A DNA stretch of 64,000 bases from Agapetus fuscipes (taxonomy: Eukaryota > Arthropoda > Insecta > Trichoptera > Glossosomatidae). The position numbers and the translations under genes are program-made. Positions 41,433 through 50,570 of the stretch are shown in pieces. The notes under the pieces are model-generated. The model was not told where the DNA came from and did not search any database. It saw only the letters and a list, made by a program, of their open reading frames with translations. The stretch is taken from NCBI GenBank assembly GCA_951799405.1, contig OX637336.1:16845479-16909478 (forward strand), read 5' to 3'. The stretch's first letter is position 1, and each line of letters starts with the position of its first letter.

Positions 41433-41699
41433 CCCTTCGCAACCGACAACAACATATTTGTATGTATTTTCTATTCCAATTCACGCGTCAGATTCTATTT
41501 CTCAATTTATTTTTCAAGCTCTAACGAGATTGACAAGCTATATAGACTACCGGCCACCGTTTTATATATTCTTACGAATGCCAATATTTGTTTACATAAA
41601 ATTTCTAACTTAAAAAAAAAAAACCAAAATATAAGAAAATAAAACATTGATCAAACTTATTAGAGTTTATATATTTGCAAAGTGAAAATATTTTTTGTA
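41433..41699. other. Unassigned spacer
   Basis: No gene or repeat seen. Confidence 0.3.
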
Positions 41700-41790
41700 C
41701 TATTGTCCTCAGTGTCATCTTGAAAATGACGTAAGTAAGTCGAAAGTACTTGAGGTGAAATAAATGCTAAAATTTTGAAAATAAAACTGT
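41700..41790 (+). ncRNA. Hammerhead-like motif, partly decayed
   Basis: CCTCA, an internal loop, TC, then TTGAAAA in place of CTGANGA, one T, stem II GAC/GTC, GAAA, palindrome AGTACT, T, then GAGG pairing with CCTC. Downstream it ends aaaataaaactgt, matching 22485-22560 in reverse. Two core substitutions make activity unlikely. Confidence 0.5.
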
Positions 41791-41791
41791 A

Positions 41792-42050
41792 CCTTGACTT
41801 AAAGGTTGGTATGCGGCTGACCACCCATGCTGTAGAAAATGGTTCACTTTGCCAATGTCACCCCTGTTTCAGGGAAGGACGGCAAGAGTTGCAGGGTGTA
41901 TGTCCAATTGAGATTTGGGTTTTAGTGTTGTAGGTTCACATGCGGCATGTGCAAGTTTGAATTTTTACGTGTCTGCTTGTGAGAATGCATATACTGTGAA
42001 TTCCTAATGTTACATATATTTGCAACTTAGATTAGATTAGATTAGGTTCT
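41792..42050 (+). mobile_element. Family A repeat (A3), full length
   Basis: From accttgacttaaaggttgg to a TTAGA-repeat tail (attagattagattagg). Confidence 0.85.
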
Positions 42051-42591
42051 TGTTAACTCAACGGATGCCTTCGATTCCTGTAATACACATGTCTGAAAGT
42101 CACCGAGTTTCACACTCTCCCTCCTGGTTACCGAGGGCGCGTTGGGCTGACAAGATGTGAACAGAATTTAATCAATTTCGGACATGCCCCACCATCTCCT
42201 CCCTGGTCCTCCTCCCCCAAGGCCGTCCGGCGTGCAGCGATCCAAGTCTTCCATCCAGCATTCAACAACCCTTGCGCCTACCAAAAAATGTACGGAACTT
42301 AATCAGCGAATCCTGGTGAACGTTTGTTTTTTATTACGTTTTTCGTAAAACGCTATGGTTGAGTTTATACGTAAAGTTGTGTGCTTGGGGAGCAGGAGGA
42401 TAGAACCCCTCTTGCGGATGTTTTTCTTCAAACATTCTTGCAGTATAGGCTCGTTTCTATTCCGTGAAAAGGGTTGTGTTATAGAAACTGCACTACTATT
42501 CGAATAATTCGAATGAATTTTTAGTGATGTCGAAAACTTGATATTGTTTATAATGGGTGCTCCTCTCAATCCCTATTTATTTGTATGATTG
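42051..42591. other. Unassigned spacer
   Basis: A GC-richer patch at 42170-42270 has no lasting frame. The 88-codon minus frame at 42303-42569 lacks any domain. The block 42340-42440 is loosely similar to 20630-20920 in reverse order. Confidence 0.3.
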
Positions 42592-42815
42592 TTCCTTGAC
42601 TTATAGGTTGTTATGAGGCTAACCACCCATACTGTAAAAAATGGTTCATTTTGCCAATGCCACCCCTGTTTCAGGGAAGGTCTGCAAGAGTTGCAGGGCT
42701 TATACTCATTTGAGATTGGGTTTTTATATTGACGGTCCACATGCGGCATGTGTTAGCACGAACTTAAACATGTCTGCTTGTGGGAATGCGTTTAATATGA
42801 ATCTTAAATGATACA
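42592..42815 (+). mobile_element. Family A repeat (A1)
   Basis: From ttccttgacttataggttg to aatcttaaatgatac; the last ~30 bp and tail are absent. Confidence 0.8.
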
Positions 42816-42892
42816 GCATCAGTTACTTTTTGGAGACGCGTTTCTTATAAGGGTATCCATAGGAGTTTTTTTTAAGAAACATGACTGAACTA

Positions 42893-43172
42893 TAAATACA
42901 ATGCATCTTCTTGCCACGTTCTCCCCGAAGGATTCGCATGCAGGTGAGGAGGCCGCCCCTACGCCAACAACTTTGGTTGAAATAGGGATTTCCCAACTCC
43001 CGATGGGGCTGGTGTTCATTAATGGTGAAGGCTGAGTAAGCCTTGCCGGTATTTTATTTCGGGTTTGAAATAAACACCGAAACGCGAAATCATTTCTGGC
43101 ACTCTCAGTGGGATTCTAACCCAAGCTGTCGGCATGGAATGCAAGCATTCTTGCAACTACCGACCAGACTAA
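42893..43172 (-). mobile_element. SINE-D copy
   Basis: Minus strand: damaged head (gcttgcattccatgccgac, cttgggttagaatccc), complete body with cggtgtttatttcaaacccg and aaggcttactcagccttcac, ending near gaacgtggcaagaag. Confidence 0.8.
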
Positions 43173-43536
43173 AGTGAAAATTCATGCCACAATAAAGAAT
43201 TTATCCCACATAAGAATCCGGCAAAAATAATGTAAAAACACTTGTCATAGAAAAGTCTTCAGTCTACACACTCAGTTGGCACCAATCACCTGAGACAACT
43301 CAATGGCAAAGTGATAAAGGGAACAATAATTCCATCTAGACTTTCGTTGTTCGTAAAAAAATCTAATAAATATGTAGGTAGAGTTTGTGCAATTTTAGGA
43401 TTTCCCTATCTACGGAATTACCCTATTGTACCCTAAAGAAAAATGTAATGTACCTCGTTTGGAAACATTACAATTCAAAACATATTTTATGCATTTTATT
43501 CTTTATTTCAATCAAATCTCTTCAGAGTACACTATA
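43173..43536. other. Unassigned spacer
   Basis: No gene or classified repeat. Confidence 0.3.
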
Positions 43537-43770
43537 ATCTATAATCTAAGCTGCAAGGATATGTAAGCATTTAAGGCTCATATGAAATGCATGCCTACAG
43601 ACAGGCACATGTAGGTTCGCGCCTACACATTCTGAATGTGTGCATACAAATAAAGAAAACCTCACATGGACATAAACCTTGCAACTCCTGCCGCCGTTCC
43701 CTGAACCGGGGTGGCATTGGCAAAAGTGAACCGATTTTTACAGCACGGGTGGTCAGCCTCGTACCAACAA
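43537..43770 (-). mobile_element. Family A repeat (A2)
   Basis: Ends in two TTATAGA-type units (ctataatctataatctaag on +). The 5' side stops at cgtaccaac, lacking tataagtcaagga. Confidence 0.8.
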
Positions 43771-44351
43771 TTTTTAAAATTCAGTCCCAGGAATTCGAAG
43801 ACAAATTCGAATATTCTTCTTTTCATTTCCCAACCCCTTGATCTATCTCGGGCGTGAAAAATCCTCGTGGGGTTTTTATAGTGCGATTGGTTTCTTGTAA
43901 AAGGGCTCGCTTGTAACTTCATCCCCCGCGGGACATGGGGTGGCGGTGGCAAAAGGTGCCAACACTAAATTAGGGAGACGAGTTTTTACCACCTTGACGA
44001 CCCTACCGTAACGACGAAAGATGGACACATTCACAGATGTGGTGGAAACGATGTTTTTTGTAAAACAAATCATTCTAAAAGTGATATAAACGTTTTTTTT
44101 CGTGTTTCGTGATTTTGTGTGGATCACGAGTCACGACTCAAGAGCATTAGCGGTCTTCGCTGTCTGCACTAGATTGAACTGTTCTCATATTTTGGGTTTG
44201 TTTTTCAACGCAATTTAGCCCTTAATTTAGTATGGGATAAGGACGTTTCTCGAAACATCGGGAACCGAGATATTCGCAACTTTGCCAGAACATTATACTC
44301 AAGGAAGATTCAACCGAGAATGTTCACAACATCAAACAAATTCATGTATAA
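43771..44351. other. Unassigned spacer
   Basis: Overlapping antisense frames at 43662-43952 and 43876-44127 have no domain. The segment 43915-43960 is GC-rich. No gene called. Confidence 0.3.
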
Positions 44352-44815
44352 TAGGGTAATTACAGTTGTGGAGAAAACGGTTTAAAATACTATGGTTGTG
44401 TAGAGTACATTTCAAGGATCACAACCATATATTTTTTAAGTAGTAAAAATAAAGATATCATTGATAATTTTCAAAAATAAAATGTCGAGAATTTGAATCC
44501 CGCCAAAACGCTGTGGGATCGGCTAGCCACGCTGTGACGTCAAAATTACGTAGATGGATCCGTTGGTCTTAGAAGACCTAACGGTATACGAGTATTCCGT
44601 GATCTGTGTGTACACTCCATTGATGCTAAGATCCATTGACGTCACATCCGCCTAAATAAAAAAATGGTCTGTTTAACCGGAAATCGAAAATGGGCAAATT
44701 GTACAGAGCTATAGTTTAAAAACTTAGCCAGATATTATTTTTTTAAAACGCATACGTATTTTTCAAAAGGTAGTCTATCATTTTATGAAATAAAAAAAAA
44801 TGTGAAATTACCCTA
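44352..44815. mobile_element. TIR-H element, copy H2
   Basis: 464 bp from TAGGGTAATT to ATTACCCTA. It shares gagaaaacggttt, aagtagtaaaaataaagata and gtctgtttaaccggaaatc with H1. No clear target duplication (flanks gtataa and tacaca). The inner hairpin region is rearranged around gtgacgtcaaaattacg. Confidence 0.75.
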
Positions 44816-45321
44816 TACACATACGAGTTCATCTAGAGACACAGACACACAAGTAGAACACACAGATACACATTCGTAACAATATTAAGTAGCTTTCAGT
44901 GAATTTCATCAAAATGTTGTTACTTATTGATGTGCCTACGTGTATGTTCTCATGTTCTCATGTTGGATATTGTTTATACGACAGAGCGGGCCCACACACG
45001 TACATGCAGCGGAAATGTACAGGAAATTAACTGAAAACATGTTCAACCAAATAGTGTCATATCCAGCCAGAGACATACTAAGCTGTAGTACTACTCGCTA
45101 ATGTACAAAACTGGAGTTATGGTTAGGATTAAAGATTTATGCAAAATATGAATCAGAAAAAAAGTAAGCCGTTAAATTGATACCTCAAAGGTAAAACTGA
45201 ATGAGTGGCATAGTAAGCTAACATGGGTTTCTCACATAAATGCACCCTGTTTTCCTATTTTCTAAAAACACAAAAAAAAACACACACGTAATTGAAAAAA
45301 TAATTGTTATTTTTATCTTTT
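44816..45321. other. Unassigned spacer
   Basis: Contains short near-repeats (cacacagatacacattcg, tgttctcatgttctcatg). No gene. Confidence 0.3.
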
Positions 45322-45363
45322 AAGATGATCGATTAAAGAGTGAATGCCTCTACAATGAATGCA
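45322..45363 (+). mobile_element. Family J 3'-end fragment
   Basis: tttaagatgatcgattaaag and gaatgcctctacaatgaat are the 3' part of J1 in the opposite orientation. The hammerhead half is absent. Confidence 0.55.
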
Positions 45364-45543
45364 ATTGAAAGCGCAGATTCGTCTGCACGAAAAAAATACA
45401 TATATATTACTACCTAAAATATAAAACTTCTCATTTGACTCACCCATGGCGTTTTAGCAAATATGCATGAAAACTGAAACATTCACTAGAAGTTTCAGTC
45501 TACAAATATTTTTTGTTAAACGTCTGGGGTCCAGTACCTACTG

Positions 45544-45830
45544 ACCGTTCCGTGGTCTAGTGATAAACTTCTGACTCGTAAATGGGTTGTGGGTTCCAAT
45601 CCCGGCTAAGCACAAACATTTTTTTTTTCAAATACACTCGTTGTTAGGTGAAAAAATCATATTCCTTTACCAAAGACCGGTCACTAAAGGCCCATTCACC
45701 CTTACAGCAACTGTGTCTTGCTTGAGAATTGGCGCTTTCTTCAGCGACGACCAAGCTCGCAGAGGGCTCTTGAGGTGTGATTCACGCAAAAACAGCGCTC
45801 ACAAAATAAATCATCCGAATGTAATATTAT
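45544..45830 (+). mobile_element. SINE-B copy, full length
   Basis: The most complete forward copy. tRNA-like head 45544-45605 (ccgtggtctagtgataaac, gggttccaatcccgg), body (ctttaccaaagaccggtcac, tcttgcttgagaattggcg) and end (gagggctcttgaggtgtgat, gcgctcacaaaataaatcat, tail of tat/att). RNA polymerase III promoter boxes are recognisable, but no TTTT terminator role can be judged. Confidence 0.85.
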
Positions 45831-46117
45831 ATTATCATTCCACTAATCTTTCTCCGCCTGTATTTGTATCCACCTCATCGCCTCGGATAATAATTGATGA
45901 CCACAGCCAGTTTAGGCCTCCTCCCACCCCCGACACCCTGGAAACCGCCCAGCCGGAAGACCACCCCACCCCTCGGTGTAGATGGACAAGCAAGATCTGA
46001 GGGAGCACAAATCCTTTCATAACTTTGCTTCTTGGCTAATCTTTTGCCGCGTCATGGCGGAATATTTTGATGACTTTATGCGGATTACCCGGAAATAAAA
46101 TCACTTTTAATCATAAC

Positions 46118-46262
46118 TTGAACCCATAGCGTGTGAAACCTATTTATTTTCACAGGTAAGGACTCTGGCCTAACGCGAACCACGTCAGTTGAAGTGAAGA
46201 TATATGAATTTTGGCTAAGTCAAGTAAACCTTGTCTGTACTTTCATTTTGGGTTTGTAATAA
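46118..46262 (-). mobile_element. SINE-D fragment
   Basis: cctatttattttcacaggta, ccacgtcagttgaagtga and aagtaaaccttgtctgtac match the body. The head is lost. Confidence 0.6.
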
Positions 46263-46267
46263 ACACC

Positions 46268-46495
46268 AGAAAAGCTGGGATGGTCAAGGGCACTCGAATT
46301 TGCGTGATTGACATTAACGCCGCCGGTTCGAACCCAATCTTGTCCTATCGACAATAACTTCGACTCTGGTTCAACAGATGTTATTGCATGAACACAAGCT
46401 TCCGCTTTCGCATGAAGACAACTGGCCAGATAAAATAGAGTGGTGAATTGTAATCCTCTTCACAAATCTAATTTAATAATTTTAAAAAAAATGTC
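46268..46495 (+). mobile_element. SINE-C copy
   Basis: The head is shortened (gggatggtcaagggcactcg), the B box ccggttcgaaccc is intact, and it has the body with aacttcgactctggttcaac and the cctcttcacaaatct end with a T/A-rich tail. Confidence 0.8.
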
Positions 46496-46562
46496 GATCT
46501 TGGTGGGGATCGAACCCTAACCCTCTGCACATTCAATTGTTACACCAAAGAGTTGTATCCAA
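46496..46562 (-). mobile_element. tRNA-like SINE head
   Basis: In reverse: actctttggtgtaacaattg and gggttcgatcccc resemble A- and B-box regions about 40 bp apart. Not complete enough to be a tRNA gene. Confidence 0.45.
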
Positions 46563-46573
46563 AAGGGCTTTGC

Positions 46574-47007
46574 AGGGTAATTGCAGTGGTAGGGAAAACG
46601 GTTGAAAATAATATGGTTGTGTAGAGTACCTACATTTCAAGGATCACAATCATATATTCTTTAAGTAGTAAAAATAAAGATATCATTGATAATTTTCAAA
46701 AATAAAATGGGAGAATTTAAATCCCGCCAAAAATGCAGCGTGAACGGCTAGGGACGTTTGACATCAAAATGGCGTCAAACGTCGCTAGCAAACCGATTAC
46801 GGCCCGTCGATACCTACACTCCGAAGATCCATCGACGTCATATCCGCCCGAATAAAAACATGACCTGTTTAACCGGAAATAGAAAATACGCGAATTTTAA
46901 AGAGCTATAATTTAAAACTAAGCCACATATAATTTTTTTAAAAACGCAGATGCAAAAAATATAGTCTACAATTTTGTGAACTAAAATAAAAATGTGAAAT
47001 TACCCTA
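46574..47007. mobile_element. TIR-H element, copy H3
   Basis: 434 bp, AGGGTAATT to AATTACCCTA. Only TTGC is shared by the flanks. The inner hairpin is gacgtttgac paired with gtcaaacgtc, a sequence different from the H1 hairpin. Confidence 0.75.
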
Positions 47008-47346
47008 TTGCCGTAATTATTTTCGATTGAATCAGTATTATTGTTATGAACATGTATTGCCTGTTTACTCGTACATGCTTTGATTGTTAATCCTGGATCA
47101 CACACTACAAGCGATTGTCGGGTATTAATAGAGTATTACGGGAGGCTGTTGTCATGGCAACTGCTGTATGTATAATGTTCAACTATTCCGCCAGATATTG
47201 CTGAGTGAAACACTTCACATGACTATTTAGCAGGCAACCCGGCTGCGCTGATACCAATAATCAAACTACAAGAAGGCTCTGAATAATAATAAAACATTAT
47301 ATTTTATTTTTTTTAAATTTATTTCACAAGATTGATTTTTCACAAT
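47008..47346. other. Unassigned spacer
   Basis: No gene or classified repeat. Confidence 0.3.
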
Positions 47347-47562
47347 GTAGGTTCACTTTGCCAATGTCACCCCTGTTTCAGGGAATGTCGGCAAGAGTTG
47401 CAGGGCTTATGTTCATTTGAGATTGGGTTTTTTATACTGTAGGTTCACATGCGGCATGTTTGAGCGCGAAATTATGCATGTCTGCTTGTGGGAATGCATT
47501 TTATATGAATCTCAAAAGCTGCATATCTTTGCAGCCTAGATTTAGATTTAGATTTTAGGTTA
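47347..47562 (+). mobile_element. Family A repeat (A1), 5'-truncated
   Basis: Begins at ggttcactttgccaatg and ends cagcctagatttagattta with hexameric tail units. Confidence 0.8.
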
Positions 47563-47599
47563 AAATGATCTAAGCAGAATCTTTGCTTGTATTTATATG

Positions 47600-47822
47600 A
47601 TAATGGATGATTTTTTTTCATGGCTTCTGGAGAAAAGTAGTGTCTTCAGTGCCTTTCTGAAGGTGGTGGTAGGCTGGTTCGCGCGAACACCGACGAGCAA
47701 ATTGTTCCAGGCAACGCCCGGCCACCGCAAAGCTCCTGTCTGCAAAATGTGATGTGTTCGCTCTTTTGGGCTCTATGACCTTGTTGACAGCAGTGAGGGC
47801 AGAGCGTAGTGGTAAAAATATA
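47600..47822 (-). pseudogene. CR1-like LINE (type 1) fragment
   Basis: ~190 bp closely matching 38700-38890 (ggctggttcgcgcgaacacc, cttctgaaggtggtgg-type blocks), with an indel in the ggccaccg region that breaks the frame. A short ggatgatttt piece of the tail remains at 47604. Confidence 0.75.
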
Positions 47823-48130
47823 TGTGCCGCAGAGACGATCCTTGCATGTTCTTGAACAATTTGGTTGCATACACGTTTATCAGCTGATTTACATCATATT
47901 TCCTGTTAAAAATCCACCACATTATTACCCACTTCCGAGCTATATTTAACCGAGGTTCTTACCAGAATTAAGCAATCAAATTTGATGTGTCAATCAAATA
48001 TAAATTGTAGGTTGGTGCAGCAGGCCCTAAGAACTCGGTTTTTTTCTGCAGAACGTAATCTATGATTTTCTTGTGAAATATTGTTACATTTCAAATAAAA
48101 ATCTAACATGTCTTGTTTGTTTTGTTGCAG
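47823..48130 (+). other. Probable intron of the spectrin-repeat gene, with acceptor
   Basis: The last 40 bp have a branch-like ctaac (48102-48106), a T-rich tract and ttgttgcag at 48122-48130, a strong splice acceptor before the exon. Confidence 0.6.
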
Positions 48131-48249
48131 AGGGCAGTCCCGAGGGAGCTGCAGCGCGGGCGGGCGCCTCACCCGCGCCCCGCCTCAGCCCGCCCTCGCC
48201 CGCCCCCGCCCCCGCTCTCAGGGCGGCCTTCGACACCACCATCCTCCAG
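48131..48249 (+). CDS. Internal exon of a spectrin-repeat gene (probably dystrophin)
   Basis: 119 bp between ttgttgcag and CAG|gtcagt, both good splice signals. GC content is about twice that of the window, as in coding islands. With one base from an upstream exon it reads EGSPEGAAARAGASP..., then a PAPAPA-type linker, then RAAFDTTILQ, ending in phase 0. The next exon starts in phase 0 and continues directly into a spectrin-repeat helix, so FDTTILQ is the start of helix A and the Ala/Pro segment is a linker. Insect dystrophins have a comparable FD..ILQ...DWLT entry, from memory of the family; another spectrin-repeat protein is possible. The adjacent upstream exon was not found. Confidence 0.7.
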
Positions 48250-48274
48250 GTCAGTGCACCAGTTAACTTCACAT

Positions 48275-48515
48275 CATCAGAACACAGCCAGAAAGAAGCT
48301 CCTGAGGTGTCTCTTCATGAGGCTGTGTGGAAATTATCCACAATTCATGCACCATGAGGAGCTGCTTCGGGAGATCTGCTTCAGAAGCGTGGCGCAACTG
48401 GTCCCTTATGGTGCACTCTTATAAAATCATCAACGGCTTAAAAGACAATCCCACCCTGTTGGAGAGCTATAGGATGTATGTGTCTGAGATGATGACGATG
48501 ACAATGACAATTAGG
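48275..48515 (+). pseudogene. Jockey/CR1-type LINE ORF2 C-terminal fragment
   Basis: A frame reads ARKKLLRCLFMRLCGNYP, then EELLREI, then LYKIINGLKDNPTLLES with a frame disturbance near RSVAQL. These are the C-terminal landmarks that the intact LINE also has as LLLYKICNNTID. It ends in a gatgac-type repeat tail. Distinct from the 11.6-kb element. Confidence 0.65.
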
Positions 48516-48521
48516 ATGACT

Positions 48522-48780
48522 TGACTTATAGATTTGTACGAGGCTGACCACCCATACGGTAAAAAAATGGTTCACTTTGCTGATTTCACCCCTGATTCAG
48601 GGAAGGCAAGAGTTGCAGGGTTCATGTTCATTTGAGATTGGGTTTTTTATGTTGTAAGTCCACATGAGGCATGTGTAAGCGCAAACTTATTTGTGTCTAC
48701 TTGTGGGATTCCATTTAATATGTATCTTAAATGGAATACATTTTGGCAACTTAGATTATCTATCTATCTATAATCTCTAT
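48522..48780 (+). mobile_element. Family A repeat (A1/A2 mixed)
   Basis: From ttgacttatagatttgtacg to cttagattatctatctat. Its tail merges with the tail of the next, opposite copy. Confidence 0.75.
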
Positions 48781-48910
48781 AATCTAAATTGCAAGGATAT
48801 ATTCATTTAAAGCTCTCAGATGTATGCCCACAAACCAACAAGTGTAGTTCGCGCTTACAAATGCTGAATGTGTACTTACAAATAAAATCCAAACCTCAAA
48901 TGAACATAAG
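48775..48910 (-). mobile_element. Family A repeat (A2), 3' half, tail-to-tail with the previous copy
   Basis: tctataatctaaattgcaag to cctcaaatgaacataag. The pair can fold into a hairpin about 130 bp long in the intron RNA. Confidence 0.75.
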
Positions 48911-49317
48911 CTTATAGATTGTAGATTATAGATTGTAAATTAAAGATATGTTGACAATGATGATGGAAAATGAAAGTGGTTAAAGCAGTTTCATTCCAAC
49001 ACAAACTATAACCAAAAAAATAATGTATGGTAGCCACGTAATTTCCCTTCCAAAACAAATTTACTACGTTAGAGAAGGAACACTGATCCCGTAGACTAGG
49101 CAAGGGTTAAAGGGTACAATATAAAACAATCTAAGGCTTCCCGCACTCTCTGATTGGAAAGCATTTATTCTTTTCACTTGTGGGGACTCTCATGACCCAT
49201 TGTTTTATTAGAATCCATAGAAAGTTAAAAAGTAGAAGAAAAAATAACTTTATTTGAATGTAGAAGAAATAAATGTAAAAAAAATTACATTCCAACATAC
49301 ATACAAAAAAATATCCA
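48911..49317. other. Unassigned intronic spacer
   Basis: AT-rich; two overlapping minus frames without domains. Confidence 0.3.
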
Positions 49318-49557
49318 TGTCTATAATCTAAGCTGCAAAGATATCTCAATATTTAAGGCTCATATTAAATGCATGTAGGTTCACGCCTACACATTCTGCA
49401 TGTATGCATACAAATAAATAAAACCTCAAATGAACATAACCTTGTAACTCCTGCGGCCTTTCCCTGAAACCGGGTGGCATAGGCTAAAGTGAACCAATTT
49501 TTACAGCACGGGTGGTCACCCTCATGCCAATTATCAACCAACCTATCAGTCAAGGAG
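49318..49557 (-). mobile_element. Family A repeat (A2)
   Basis: From atcagtcaaggagt (5' end) to ctataatctaagctgc. It has a deletion around the gcagacacgtgta block and a short duplication ttatcaaccaacc near the 5' end. Confidence 0.75.
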
Positions 49558-49619
49558 TATATAAGCATGTCATACAGGATTTATCACAACTAACTGGTAA
49601 AGTAATAAAATGTTCTTCC

Positions 49620-49880
49620 TCTTCTTTGATGTCCCTACAGCTCATATCTCCCCTTGGCCTCCATCAGCCTTCGCCTCCAACTCCTCTTGTCTACCGCTGC
49701 GGCTTTCCAGTCTGTCACCTGCAGTAGTTTGTTTGCGTCCTTCCTCACCTCATCCTCCCATCTCAGCTTAGGTCTGCCAATTTTTCTTTTCCCTCCCGGA
49801 TGTCCCTCAAGGATCCTTTTCAATCATGAGAGCATATTCAACCTCTGCCAGTCTGTCTGGTCTTCACTCCTACGGCATGA
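49620..49880 (-). pseudogene. RTE-like LINE ORF2 C-terminal fragment
   Basis: The minus frame reads EYALMIEKD, a break, then KIGRPKLRWEDEVRKDA, then DWKAAAVDKRSWRRRLMEAK and a stop at about 49635. GRPKLRW and DxxxWRRxxxxA are the usual end of RTE-class LINE ORF2 proteins. It lies in antisense in the host intron, ending 22 bp before the next exon. Confidence 0.75.
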
Positions 49881-49902
49881 CAATTAGTTTTTCCTTTTGC
49901 AG

Positions 49903-49998
49903 ATACATGATTGGCTGACTGTGGAAATCATGCTGCGACAACAGATTGTGCCATTCGGAGAAATGGAGGAAATATCCTCACTTATTGATAAACAAAAG
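49903..49998 (+). CDS. Internal exon: spectrin-repeat helix A/B (probably dystrophin)
   Basis: 96 bp (32 codons, phase 0 at both ends) between ttccttttgcag and AAG|gtaaga. It encodes IHDWLTVEIMLRQQ, then IVPFGEMEEISSLIDKQK. The tryptophan in DWLTVE is the conserved helix A tryptophan of spectrin repeats, and SSLIDKQK opens helix B. The DWLTxE..MLRQQ..V pattern is what I associate with insect dystrophin, a large cytoskeletal protein linking actin to the membrane dystroglycan complex. The identification rests on family memory and 39 residues, so the spectrin repeat is firm and the gene name is not. The next exon was not recognised within the window. Confidence 0.75.
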
Positions 49999-50567
49999 GT
50001 AAGAAAATATATTATTTAATTGTTAATCCACTTTTCAAAGGGGCACTGCCATCTATGAACGGTTGTCGAAAACATTATTTAAAAGTCTTCCACGCGCTGT
50101 TGCTGTTTTACCGACTGCACGCGATAAATTTCCCAGGAAGAAATCGGTAATACGCTTTTTGTTATCTTTATGTCAAAAAGCTTCCAGGAAGCGTACATAG
50201 ATGGCAGGACTTTATTTTATATGAAAAATGTATTGTGGGAAATTTGGAAAATAATTTTCGAAAAGAGGGAAATAAAATTGATTAATTCTTTGTTGTTCTT
50301 ATGCCTTATCAGTGGATATTGGTAATCATCATAGGAACTTTCATCTTCAATCCTGCTACACGAAACAGAGGTATTGTGCTTCTGCCAAACCACTGTCTCT
50401 GGTTATTTTTTCAAGATGTTCTCCTTCCACCTGGGGCTTGTCGTCCTTTAATTCTTCTACTCATGAATTTAGTTCCATTCAAAGAAGATACGCACATTTG
50501 ATATCGATAAAAAGTTGTGACATCAAACGGTGGGGTTGCTATAGGTCGGAAACATACTAAATGTTGC
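49999..50567 (+). other. Start of the next intron
   Basis: Begins gtaaga. Frames at 50301 and 50312 overlap in two phases, without a splice acceptor or domain. Probably non-coding. Confidence 0.4.
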
Positions 50568-50570
50568 TAA

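Larger units (their letters stand above)
48250..49902 (+). other. Intron filled with retroelement fragments
   Basis: 1,653 bp from gtcagt to ttccttttgcag. LINE fragments lie within 25 bp of each exon edge (48275 and 49880), and four family A pieces lie between. Confidence 0.65.

Noticed and set aside
45544..45605. A tRNA gene at the SINE-B head
   Set aside because: Same reason: it is the conserved start of a dispersed SINE and has no matching acceptor arm.
45587..46000. 137-codon + frame
   Set aside because: The first two thirds are a SINE-B copy read through; no domain in the rest.
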